10,257 nucleotides of DNA from an uncultured Halieaceae bacterium (GTDB taxonomy: Bacteria > Pseudomonadota > Gammaproteobacteria > Pseudomonadales > Halieaceae): the NCBI GenBank assembly GCA_938045215.1, contig CALINF010000220.1, positions 1-10,257 of the forward strand, in the 5' to 3' direction. The position numbers and the translations under genes are program-made. The notes below the pieces were generated by a model, which did not search any database, was not told where the DNA came from, and was given only the letters and a program-made list of their open reading frames with translations. Each line of letters begins with the position of its first letter. Positions within the stretch are counted from its first letter, which is position 1. Shown here in pieces: positions 1 to 7,043 of this stretch.

Positions 1-58
1 CCCAACGCCAAACGACACAGCGCCAGCAGACCTGTCTGCTTCGGCCACTGCTTACTAA
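1..58 (+). CDS. Probable 3' end of an upstream gene (partial)
   Basis: Reading in frame from base 2 gives 18 codons ending PADLSASATAY followed by TAA at 56-58. The peptide is rich in Ala, Pro, Asp and Thr, like the disordered tails of the other envelope proteins here. The stop overlaps the AAGGAG ribosome-binding sequence of the next gene, leaving only 10 bases between stop and start codon, as in a translationally coupled operon. Nothing in 18 residues identifies a family. A pump permease or another efflux component would fit the context, but that is inference. Frames 1 and 3 are also open over this short stretch, so the assignment rests on the stop/Shine-Dalgarno arrangement. Confidence 0.4.
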   Translation, partial: PTPNDTAPADLSASATAY

Positions 59-62
59 GGAG
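57..62 (+). promoter_or_regulatory. Strong ribosome-binding site AAGGAG for the first adaptor
   Basis: AAGGAG lies 6 bases before the ATG at 69. It decides the start: the reading frame stays open upstream to the window edge, but no other start codon in view has a comparable site. The second in-frame ATG at 78 is more poorly spaced. Confidence 0.75.
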
Positions 63-68
63 TCGACT

Positions 69-1382
69 ATGCCCAGCATGCCAAATCCTCTCAATCTCTT
101 GCGCCGCATAAACGCGAAGATAAGTCGCAAGAATAAAATCTTTGCGGCAATCGTGACCGCATCAATGATCTCAACCGGCACCCTCATGGCGACGGCGCCA
201 AAGCACGACCCGGCCGAGGTAGAGGAAAAGTCATGGCCGGTGAGCAGTGTTACCGCTCACATCGAAACACTGGCGCCAGAACTGCAGCTATTTGGGCGAG
301 TGGAAACACCCAACCACGCAACGCTGAGCGCTGCAGTGGAGGCGCAGGTTCTCGCGCTGGCGGTGCAGGAGGGGCAGGCAGTAAAGGCTGGTGAGCTGCT
401 AGTTGCTCTCGACCCCGCCGAGGAACAACTGCGCCTGCAACAACGCGAGGCCGATCTCAACGACGCTCGCTCACTGCTACAGTCAGCCCACCGCGATATC
501 ACCACAGATCGTGAGGTGCTGGCGCATATGGAAGATCTTCATGCGCTCACGCGCAGCAAGGCGCAGCGGCTCAAAACCCTCAATACAAAGCAACTGATAG
601 CAACAGAACAGTTGGAAAACACGCTGCAGGAGGTTGCACGCCAGGCTATCGAACTGTCACGCCAGCAAGCACTGGTAGACAATCATAGCAACCGCCTCGC
701 CAGTGCTGAGGCTGCCGTAGAGCGGGCCAGTGCACAACTGGAGAACCAGCGACTGAACCTGGCCCGCACAGAAATTCGAGCGCCTTTTGATGGACGCGTG
801 TCGAGCATGCTCGTCTCCCCTGGTGATCGGGTTCGATTGGGTCAGGAGCTCGTTGCGGTATACGACACATCTGCCATGCAGGTTCGCGTGCCGGTTCCCA
901 CAGACGCAATTGCGCAGCTGAAATCCGCACTGCGCATGGGCACAGACATCCGGGCGACACTGACGGATTCCGGGCTAGTGGCAGAACTCTCACAGCTCGC
1001 TGGTGCGGTCAGTCAGGGGCGCACTGGCGCCGACGCTATTTTTACTGTTGCTGATCCACACAACTTCCTTGAACTGGGCCGTGCAGTGGATGTGAAAATC
1101 AAACTACCCGAGATTGATAACGTGATCGCCCTTCCCCTCTACAGCATTTATGGCAATCGCCGCGTCTATGTGATCGAGGAAGAACGCCTGCGCAGTGTTT
1201 CCATTGCGCCGCTGGGACAGCGGGTTAACGGCGCGGGCGACGTTGAGGTGCTTATAGACGGCAGCCAGTTGGCAGCCGGCGCAGCCATTCTCGCGACTAA
1301 TCTACCCAAGGCCACAAGTGGGTTGAAGGTTCAGGTGATCAATAACGAGATTGCGCTGGCCGGCACCAACAATCCGGGCTGA
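69..1382 (+). CDS. RND/HlyD-type periplasmic adaptor (membrane fusion protein)
   Basis: This 437-residue protein is a periplasmic adaptor of the AcrA/HlyD superfamily, which bridges an inner-membrane pump and an outer-membrane channel. A basic N-terminus (RRINAKISRKNK) precedes a hydrophobic segment at about 24-43, acting as a membrane anchor or signal. The first half of the lipoyl-like barrel-sandwich domain is at about 83-118 (AQVLALAVQEGQAVKAGELL). A long charged alpha-helical hairpin spans about 118-234, and the second lipoyl half is at about 235-262 (TEIRAPFDGRV, the family signature). Beta-barrel and membrane-proximal domains follow. Start and operon coupling are set by the strong ribosome-binding site at 57-62. 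No permease follows it directly: the next gene is mscS after 169 bases. Its partner is therefore probably upstream of the window, or else the permease at 3861. Substrate is unknown. The family call is firm and the pump assignment is not. Confidence 0.9.
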   Translation: MPSMPNPLNLLRRINAKISRKNKIFAAIVTASMISTGTLMATAPKHDPAEVEEKSWPVSSVTAHIETLAPELQLFGRVETPNHATLSAAVEAQVLALAVQEGQAVKAGELLVALDPAEEQLRLQQREADLNDARSLLQSAHRDITTDREVLAHMEDLHALTRSKAQRLKTLNTKQLIATEQLENTLQEVARQAIELSRQQALVDNHSNRLASAEAAVERASAQLENQRLNLARTEIRAPFDGRVSSMLVSPGDRVRLGQELVAVYDTSAMQVRVPVPTDAIAQLKSALRMGTDIRATLTDSGLVAELSQLAGAVSQGRTGADAIFTVADPHNFLELGRAVDVKIKLPEIDNVIALPLYSIYGNRRVYVIEEERLRSVSIAPLGQRVNGAGDVEVLIDGSQLAAGAAILATNLPKATSGLKVQVINNEIALAGTNNPG

Positions 1383-1389
1383 ACCCATT

Positions 1390-1411
1390 AAGGTTAGTCC
1401 AAGCTAATCTT
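1390..1411 (+). other. Weak stem-loop after the first adaptor gene
   Basis: AAGGTTAG (1390-1397) and CTAATCTT (1404-1411) can form an 8-bp stem with one G-U pair and a 6-base loop, 7 bases after the adaptor stop codon. It is A/T-rich and followed by TCAAAAAGG rather than a T tract, so it is not a good intrinsic terminator. It may act as an mRNA 3'-end stabiliser or be chance. Confidence 0.25.
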
Positions 1412-1452
1412 CAAAAAGGCTTCCTGTACAGCGAGACGATCTTCCCAACATC

Positions 1453-1461
1453 TACTATAGT
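1453..1461 (+). promoter_or_regulatory. Possible -10 region of an mscS promoter
   Basis: The 169-base gap before mscS holds TACTATAGT, which contains two overlapping -10-like hexamers (TACTAT and TATAGT), about 90 bases before the start codon. I find no convincing -35 hexamer at 16-18 bases upstream. The gap length and the separate terminator after mscS make an own promoter likely somewhere here; this is the best candidate I see. Confidence 0.25.
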
Positions 1462-1537
1462 GCTGATGCTAACAAGCCGGATCACAGCGCGCGGCGCAGG
1501 AAACCTGCCACCGCCTGCCCCGGTCTAACCAATTATC

Positions 1538-1543
1538 AGAGGA
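1538..1543 (+). promoter_or_regulatory. Ribosome-binding site AGAGGA of mscS
   Basis: AGAGGA ends 8 bases before the ATG at 1552 and supports that start over the in-frame ATGs at 1561 and 1567. Confidence 0.65.
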
Positions 1544-1551
1544 AAGATCAA

Positions 1552-2367
1552 ATGGAAGATATGGGAATGGGTGATGTATTGAGCCTGTATATCGTGCCAT
1601 GGGGTATTCGCATCGCGCTCGCCCTGGCTATTTTTTACATTGGTAAGAAAGTCGTTGGCATTGTGGTGGGCGTGGTCCAGCGCCTGATGCGCAAGCAAGA
1701 GACAGACGAGATTCTGGTCAGCTTCATCAGCGCTATTATCCGTTGGGTGCTGCTGCTATTCGTTGTGATTGCTGCGTTGAGCCAACTGGGTATTGATACC
1801 ACCTCGTTGATCGCACTACTGGGTGCCGCTGGCCTCGCGATAGGCCTGTCACTGCAAAGTTCGCTATCCAATTTTGCCGCTGGCGTGATGTTGATCGTGT
1901 TTCGCCCATTTACCAAAGGTGACTTCATTGACGCCGGTGGCGCCATGGGTGTCGTGGACAAAATCAGTATCTTCACCACCATACTGACCACAACAGACAA
2001 CAAGGAAGTCATCATCCCCAACGGTGCCATCATGGGCGGCAATATCACCAACTTCAGCGCCCGACCCACCCGCCGAGTGGATATGGTGTTTGGTATTTCT
2101 TATGACGACGACATTCGCAAGGCCAAGACTATCCTCGAGGAGATTATAGCGGCCGATGATCGCGTGCTCGCCGAGCCTGCTCCAGTCGTTTCTATCAGCG
2201 AGCTCGCTGACTCCAGCGTCAACTTCGTGGTACGCCCGTGGGTGAATTCTGCAGATTACTGGGCAGTGCTGTGGGAAACCACAGAGTCCGTCAAACTGAA
2301 ATTCGACGAGGTTGGAATCAGCATTCCCTACCCCCAGATGGACGTGCATCTCAACAAGAGCGAGTAA
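1552..2367 (+). CDS. mscS: Small-conductance mechanosensitive channel, MscS family
   Basis: The 271-residue product is an MscS-type channel of near-minimal length (E. coli MscS is 286). Such channels form inner-membrane heptamers that open under membrane tension and release solutes during hypo-osmotic shock. Predicted membrane segments are at about 15-39 and 57-79. The pore helix TM3 is at about 84-118, rich in Gly and Ala (LLGAAGLAIGLSLQSSLSNF), and is followed by the conserved RPFTKGDFI that leads into the cytoplasmic beta domain. The beta domain carries the PNG motif (about 156-158) and TNFS. The C-terminal alpha/beta part ends with the family-typical GISIPYPQMDVH. No extra N-terminal sensor domain or ligand-binding extension is present, so it is the simple MscS/YnaI-core class. 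It sits between two efflux adaptor genes, but its own ribosome-binding site, flanking gap and downstream terminator suggest it is an independent unit. Confidence 0.93.
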   Translation: MEDMGMGDVLSLYIVPWGIRIALALAIFYIGKKVVGIVVGVVQRLMRKQETDEILVSFISAIIRWVLLLFVVIAALSQLGIDTTSLIALLGAAGLAIGLSLQSSLSNFAAGVMLIVFRPFTKGDFIDAGGAMGVVDKISIFTTILTTTDNKEVIIPNGAIMGGNITNFSARPTRRVDMVFGISYDDDIRKAKTILEEIIAADDRVLAEPAPVVSISELADSSVNFVVRPWVNSADYWAVLWETTESVKLKFDEVGISIPYPQMDVHLNKSE

Positions 2368-2403
2368 GCACTAGAGCCGCGTAAGCAGCAATTTTTTACA
2401 CTA

Positions 2404-2440
2404 ATCGATGCCCGTGTTGTGTTATAACGCGGGTATCGAT
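2404..2440 (+). terminator. Stem-loop terminator after mscS
   Basis: The arms 2404-2418 and 2426-2440 form a 15-bp stem with two G-U pairs around a 7-base loop. The outer six pairs are ATCGAT with ATCGAT. The stem starts 37 bases after the mscS stop and is followed by the T-rich TTATTCCATTT. The tail is interrupted, so efficiency is uncertain. The loop and right arm also contain TGTTATAAC (2420-2428), an extended -10-like sequence that could start a transcript for the next gene; there is no well-spaced -35. Confidence 0.65.
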
Positions 2441-2452
2441 TTATTCCATTTC

Positions 2453-2497
2453 GCCCAGCATGAATCGAAGCAACATCTTCAGGATGCTGCGTTGGGC
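2453..2497 (+). other. Possible structured leader just before the second adaptor
   Basis: Three nested complementary pairs fit one imperfect hairpin: GCCCA (2453-2457) with TGGGC (2493-2497), GCAT (2458-2461) with ATGC (2484-2487), and GAAG (2467-2470) with CTTC (2477-2480) around a 6-base loop. Between the helices are internal loops. It ends 5 bases before the GTG start and includes AGGA (2481-2484), the only recognisable ribosome-binding sequence there, at a long distance from the start. It could affect initiation, but short helices of this kind also arise by chance. Confidence 0.25.
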
Positions 2498-2502
2498 AGA
2501 CA

Positions 2503-3864
2503 GTGGTCTTTCCTGTGTCCAGCGCTAAACGACAGATAGTACTTTCAGCCATCATGGTAGCCGGAGCTGTCGCCGTGACAATGCTGCTCTACCTGAACAA
2601 ACCACCCACTGAAATCAAGGAGCCGCAGTACACGCCGGTTACGGTGGATGCTGCTGAGGTTATCCTCGAGACGATCCGCATTCCTGTGCAGGCTCAGGGA
2701 ATCGTCTCTCCACTGCGCGAAACCGAGTTACAGGCAGAGGTACGCGGACGCGTGGTAGAGGCATCACCCAACTTCAACGTGGGCAGTTTCGTCGAGCAAG
2801 ATGAAGTTCTGCTGCGCATCGACCCACGTGATTACCAAACCAGCCTACTCAGGGCGCAGGCTGCAGTGGAGTCCGCCGAATCCAGCCTGGCCCAGGAGAA
2901 AGGACGCGCACAGGTTGCATTGAAAGAGTGGCAGAAGTTACCAAAAGGCAGCCAGCGCAGCCCGGAAGCCCGCGACTTGTACCTGCGCAAGCCTCAGCTG
3001 GAGCTGGCAGAAGCGCAGCTGCTGGCAGCACGCGCCGATCTGAACACCGCCAGAGACAATCTTGAGCGAACAATTGTTCGGGCACCATACCGAGCGTTGA
3101 TCCGTGAGAAAAACACCGAGTTGGGACAGTTCGTCAATATTGGCAGTAAGCTCGCCCACGTCTTTGCCGTTGAGCTGGCCGAAGTCCGCCTGCCCATTCC
3201 CCAAACCCGACTGCCTTATCTCGATATTCCAGGCGTGCAGGGTTATGACACTGCCGTCCCGATCGACCTGTATACCGACGTTGCAGGTACCGTACGCCAT
3301 TGGGATGCCACACTGCATCGCACCGAAGGCGTCTACGATGAACGATCCCGCGCTCTGTTCACCGTGGCAAGAGTCGAGGATCCCTACGCCCTGGAACATC
3401 CAGGGCGTGCACCACTGCGCATGGGTACCTTCGTGAATGCAAATATCATTGGCAAGGCCATCCCCGGACTTGTCGCGTTGCCGCGGCATATACTGCGCGC
3501 CGGCAATCAGATATGGATAATCGACGAGGACAAACGGCTACGCAATCGCACAGTAAGTATCCTGCGCACAGGTGGCGATGAGATATTCGTCAGCGCGGGC
3601 CTCGATAGTGGAGAACTCGTATCGCTGACCGCGCTCGATAGTAATTTCGAAGGCGCTGAGGTCGACATTGTATCGCGACGCATGACTTCGGATCGGGATG
3701 CCCCCGAAGTTGTTGTACCGGAGCAGCCCGAGGCACCCGAACTATCTGTAATGCCTGCATCACCGGAACCAGCTGCCTCGGTTGAATCGTCTGAACCGAT
3801 AGAAACTCCCGCGCTAACGACAGCCACAGCAAACGACGCTGACCTGGCCGCCAGTAACCGATGA
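2503..3864 (+). CDS. RND efflux pump periplasmic adaptor (AcrA-like)
   Basis: This 453-residue adaptor is the partner of the permease that follows. A hydrophobic segment at about 11-31 anchors or exports it. Lipoyl-like halves lie at about 75-108 (ELQAEVRGRVVEASPNF) and 190-222 (RTIVRAPYRALI). A helical hairpin of modest length is at about 109-189, the beta barrel at about 223-315, and the membrane-proximal domain at about 316-390 (ALPRHILRAGNQIWII). A Pro/Glu/Ala-rich tail of roughly 55 residues follows from about 397 and is probably disordered. The start is uncertain. GTG at 2503 gives the longest product; GTG at 2515 is a close alternative, neither has a good Shine-Dalgarno, and an in-frame TGA at 2461 limits extension. 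The gene overlaps the permease gene by 4 bases (ATGA), so expression is coupled. Substrate cannot be read from the sequence. Confidence 0.9.
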   Translation: MVFPVSSAKRQIVLSAIMVAGAVAVTMLLYLNKPPTEIKEPQYTPVTVDAAEVILETIRIPVQAQGIVSPLRETELQAEVRGRVVEASPNFNVGSFVEQDEVLLRIDPRDYQTSLLRAQAAVESAESSLAQEKGRAQVALKEWQKLPKGSQRSPEARDLYLRKPQLELAEAQLLAARADLNTARDNLERTIVRAPYRALIREKNTELGQFVNIGSKLAHVFAVELAEVRLPIPQTRLPYLDIPGVQGYDTAVPIDLYTDVAGTVRHWDATLHRTEGVYDERSRALFTVARVEDPYALEHPGRAPLRMGTFVNANIIGKAIPGLVALPRHILRAGNQIWIIDEDKRLRNRTVSILRTGGDEIFVSAGLDSGELVSLTALDSNFEGAEVDIVSRRMTSDRDAPEVVVPEQPEAPELSVMPASPEPAASVESSEPIETPALTTATANDADLAASNR

Positions 3865-6800
3865 GCGATAACCCAAACAAGGGCATCATTGCCTGGTTTG
3901 CCCATAACCCGGTAGCCGCGAACCTCTTGATGATCGTCATCATGGTGGTTGGCTTTGCCTCTGCGCTGAGTATCCAGCGCGCCATGTTTCCGCTGCTGGA
4001 TATTGATCGCATTATTGTCACGATGGCCTACCCCGGTGCTGCACCAGAAGAGGTGGAGCAAGGCATCGTTCTCAAAATAGAAGAAGCCATCAACGACATC
4101 GATTCAATCAAGCGAGTGGAATCGGATGCGTATGAATCGATGACGCGGATCATCATCGAACCGCAGGAAGGCACCGATCTTGCCAAACTCATGGACGAGA
4201 TCAAGAACAACATCGACGCGGTACAACAATTCCCCGAGGGGGCTGAAAAACCGATCATACGTCAGCCTGAACTGCTGATTCCGGCGATCACTGTTCAAAT
4301 TTCTGGCGCGATGAATGAGCGCAGCATGAAGTCGCTGGCGGACGAACTGCGTCGTGACCTGCTTACGTTACCAGAAGTCACCTCTGCCACTGTGGTTGGC
4401 GCGCGGGAATATGAAATCGGCATCGAGATCTCCGAGTCACTACTGCGTGAATACCATCTCACGCTGGGAGAAGTTGCGCGTACGATCGCCAACTCCTCAC
4501 TGGACCTGCCGGCGGGTTCGGTAAAGACGGAAAACGGCGACATTATGCTGCGCACTGTTGGTCAGGCCTATGTGCAAAGTGACTTCGAGTCTATTGTGTT
4601 GCGAACATGGCCCGATGGTACCCGGCTGCTGCTGGGCGATATCGCCAATGTGGTGGACGGGTTCGAAGACAGCGAGGGCTTTGCCTCATTCAATGGCGCT
4701 TACTCCCTGGGCGTTGAAGTCTACGCCATGGGCAAACAGGACATCATCGATACAGCGACAGCAACCCGGCGCTACATTGAAGAGAAGCAGGCGCTCCTGC
4801 CACCGGGTGTCGAGTTGGAGGTATGGGCCGATATCACCTACTACCTCAAAGATCGTCTCGGCATGATGGTGCGCAACCTCGCGCTGGGCGCTCTGCTGGT
4901 ATTTATCGTGCTGGCGCTGTTTTTGGAAATCAAACTCGCGTTCTGGGTCATGCTGGGTATCCCGGTGTGCTTCCTGGGCGCAATGGCGCTCATTCACACA
5001 CCGTATATCGATGCCAGCCTGAATATGGTGAGTATATTCGGCTTTATCCTGGTGTTGGGGATTGTGGTCGACGACGCAATTATCATGGGCGAGAGCGCCT
5101 ACTCCGAACAGGAAAAACACGGCCACAGCATTGCCAGCGTGGTCAATGGCGTGCACCGGGTAGCCACCCCGGCAACGTTTGGTGTGCTCACAACGATAGT
5201 CGCCTTTCTCCCAACCCTGTTTATCGATGGCGTCTTCGCTGCTTTCCCCGAGGCATGTGGCTGGGTGGTAATCCTCTGCCTCTGCTTTTCACTGATTGAG
5301 TCAAAATGGATTCTTCCCGCTCACCTGGCTCACAGCAAGCCCACTACCAACCCGCTACTACTGAAGGTTGACCACCTGCAGGAAGGCATCAACCGCAGAT
5401 TGTCTTCGTTTGTGAAGGAGCGCTATACGCCGTTCGTACAGCGCTGTATCGCGAACCGCTATGTCACCCTGTTTTTCTTCCTGTCACTACTGATCATGAG
5501 TGCCGGACTGATTGCCGGCGGCTTGGTAAGAACCGTCATTGCCCCTGAAGTACCGGGCGAATTTGTCTCGGTAGAGTTACGCATGACCGAAGGCACACCC
5601 GAGACGCGCACGCAGGAAACGGTAAAAATGATCGTTGAGGGCCTCGACCGACTGGAGCGCGAGTATCAGGTTGAATATGGCACCGACCAGGCGCTGGTAA
5701 AGCATGTGGCGGCCTATGGATTTGACCGTATCAACGGCAAGATTTTCGTTGAACTCGAAAAAGCTGATAAGCGTTTCATCAATATCCCGGAGATTGAAAA
5801 ACGTTGGCGAGAACAGGTTGGCACACTGCACGGCGTGGACATATTTTCAATTTCCAGCGACAGCGGACCCAGCTTTGGGCCCTCCATCTCCTTTGATCTG
5901 ATGCATGCCAATTTCGATACGCTGCGTCTGGCTTCTGAGGAACTCGAAGAAGCCATGCGTCACTACGCGGGTGTTTATGACGTGCGCAATGGCGCCAGCG
6001 ATACCTCGGATGAGTTTCATCTGGACATTATGCCCGAGGCTGAGTCTTTGGGCCTATCAAGGTTCGATCTGGGCAACCAGGTGAGGCATGCGTTCTACGG
6101 CGCCGAGGCACAGCGGGTACAGCGAGGCATTGACGAGGTCAAGGTCATGGTGCGCTATCCCGCCGCCGATCGAAAAACCGTGGGCAGTCTCAGCGATATG
6201 TACATACGCACCACCGATGGTGGTGAACTGCCCTTTGAAACCGTTGCCAGCCTGGAGGTCAAGCAAGGGTTGATCAAAGCCACCCACATCAACTTTCAAC
6301 GCGCAGCCGAGCTCACAGCGGAGGTCGATAAAACCGTTATTGAACCCTCTGAAGTAGTGGCCGATATTCGCAAGAATATTCTTCCTGCGCTAATGCTGAA
6401 ATACCCGGGACTCAGCCACGAAACATCTGGCATGTCCAACGAAGAAGCTAAATTTGCCCGCAGTATGGCAATCGGGTTTTCACTGGCTTTGTTTGGTATC
6501 TATGCGCTGCTGGCCATTCCCACCAAATCCTACCTGCAACCCCTGATCATAATGGGCGTCATACCGTTTGGCATCATCGGCGCGATTGCCGGACACTGGC
6601 TGATTGGCTTACCCATCAGCCTGATGTCGGTAATGGGCGTGATTGCACTGAGTGGCGTGGTCGTTAACGACAGCCTGATTCTGGTGGACTACATCAATCG
6701 GGCAGTGCAGCAAGGCCAGCGTCGCTACGATGCGGTTATCGAAGCAGGACAGCGTCGCTTCCGCGCCATCTTGCTCACCTCGCTAACCACATTCTTCGGC

Positions 6801-7043
6801 CTGGCACCCATGCTGCTGGAGAAGAGTACTCAGGCGCAGGGTATCGTCCCCATGGCCGTCTCGCTTGCATTCGGCATTGTCTTTGCCACAGTCATCACGC
6901 TGCTGCTAGTACCCTGCCTGTATCTCATTCTTGAAGATATCAATCGGCTCTGGCAGCGACTGCTGGGCAAAAAAACGGACAAGCTGGAGCCGATCGCTCC
7001 CCGGTCAGCGGACAACCTCACAGCTGATACAGCGAACATATAA
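3861..7043 (+). CDS. RND efflux permease (AcrB/HAE-1-like, COG0841 type)
   Basis: The 1060-residue protein has the length and layout of a proton-driven inner-membrane RND exporter working as a trimer with the adaptor encoded just before it. TM1 is at about 18-38, a first periplasmic loop at about 39-335, TM2-6 at about 336-485, TM7 at about 533-555, a second loop at about 556-865, and TM8-12 at about 866-1025. The TM4 proton-relay pair is present as Asp404-Asp405 (GIVVDDAIIMGE). ILPAHLAH (484-491) after TM6 and SGVVVNDSLILVDYIN in TM10 are typical, as I recall, of a branch of COG0841 permeases distinct from classical AcrB. The AcrB TM10 lysine position is Asn936 here. Arg968 (RFRAILLTS) probably matches the AcrB TM11 relay arginine. 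No clear Shine-Dalgarno precedes the ATG; the ATGA overlap implies translational coupling. The 3' end overlaps sppA on the other strand by 39 bases. Confidence 0.94.
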   Translation: MSDNPNKGIIAWFAHNPVAANLLMIVIMVVGFASALSIQRAMFPLLDIDRIIVTMAYPGAAPEEVEQGIVLKIEEAINDIDSIKRVESDAYESMTRIIIEPQEGTDLAKLMDEIKNNIDAVQQFPEGAEKPIIRQPELLIPAITVQISGAMNERSMKSLADELRRDLLTLPEVTSATVVGAREYEIGIEISESLLREYHLTLGEVARTIANSSLDLPAGSVKTENGDIMLRTVGQAYVQSDFESIVLRTWPDGTRLLLGDIANVVDGFEDSEGFASFNGAYSLGVEVYAMGKQDIIDTATATRRYIEEKQALLPPGVELEVWADITYYLKDRLGMMVRNLALGALLVFIVLALFLEIKLAFWVMLGIPVCFLGAMALIHTPYIDASLNMVSIFGFILVLGIVVDDAIIMGESAYSEQEKHGHSIASVVNGVHRVATPATFGVLTTIVAFLPTLFIDGVFAAFPEACGWVVILCLCFSLIESKWILPAHLAHSKPTTNPLLLKVDHLQEGINRRLSSFVKERYTPFVQRCIANRYVTLFFFLSLLIMSAGLIAGGLVRTVIAPEVPGEFVSVELRMTEGTPETRTQETVKMIVEGLDRLEREYQVEYGTDQALVKHVAAYGFDRINGKIFVELEKADKRFINIPEIEKRWREQVGTLHGVDIFSISSDSGPSFGPSISFDLMHANFDTLRLASEELEEAMRHYAGVYDVRNGASDTSDEFHLDIMPEAESLGLSRFDLGNQVRHAFYGAEAQRVQRGIDEVKVMVRYPAADRKTVGSLSDMYIRTTDGGELPFETVASLEVKQGLIKATHINFQRAAELTAEVDKTVIEPSEVVADIRKNILPALMLKYPGLSHETSGMSNEEAKFARSMAIGFSLALFGIYALLAIPTKSYLQPLIIMGVIPFGIIGAIAGHWLIGLPISLMSVMGVIALSGVVVNDSLILVDYINRAVQQGQRRYDAVIEAGQRRFRAILLTSLTTFFGLAPMLLEKSTQAQGIVPMAVSLAFGIVFATVITLLLVPCLYLILEDINRLWQRLLGKKTDKLEPIAPRSADNLTADTANI

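Noticed and set aside
1864..2349. 161-codon open frame on the minus strand across mscS
   Set aside because: It lies wholly antisense to a clear MscS gene, has no recognisable domain, and no ribosome-binding site; it is a shadow frame in G/C-rich DNA.
2938..3489. 183-codon open frame on the minus strand across the second adaptor
   Set aside because: Fully antisense to conserved adaptor domains, with low-complexity composition and no motif.
4823..5299. 158-codon + frame inside the RND permease
   Set aside because: Out-of-frame reading of a membrane domain that is intact in the permease frame; the peptide is Arg/Gly-rich and unlike any family I know.
3861..7043. Heavy-metal (CusA-type) RND permease
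   Set aside because: TM4 carries the adjacent Asp-Asp pair in GIVVDDAI as in HAE-1 pumps, and I see no methionine-cluster metal path like that of CusA.
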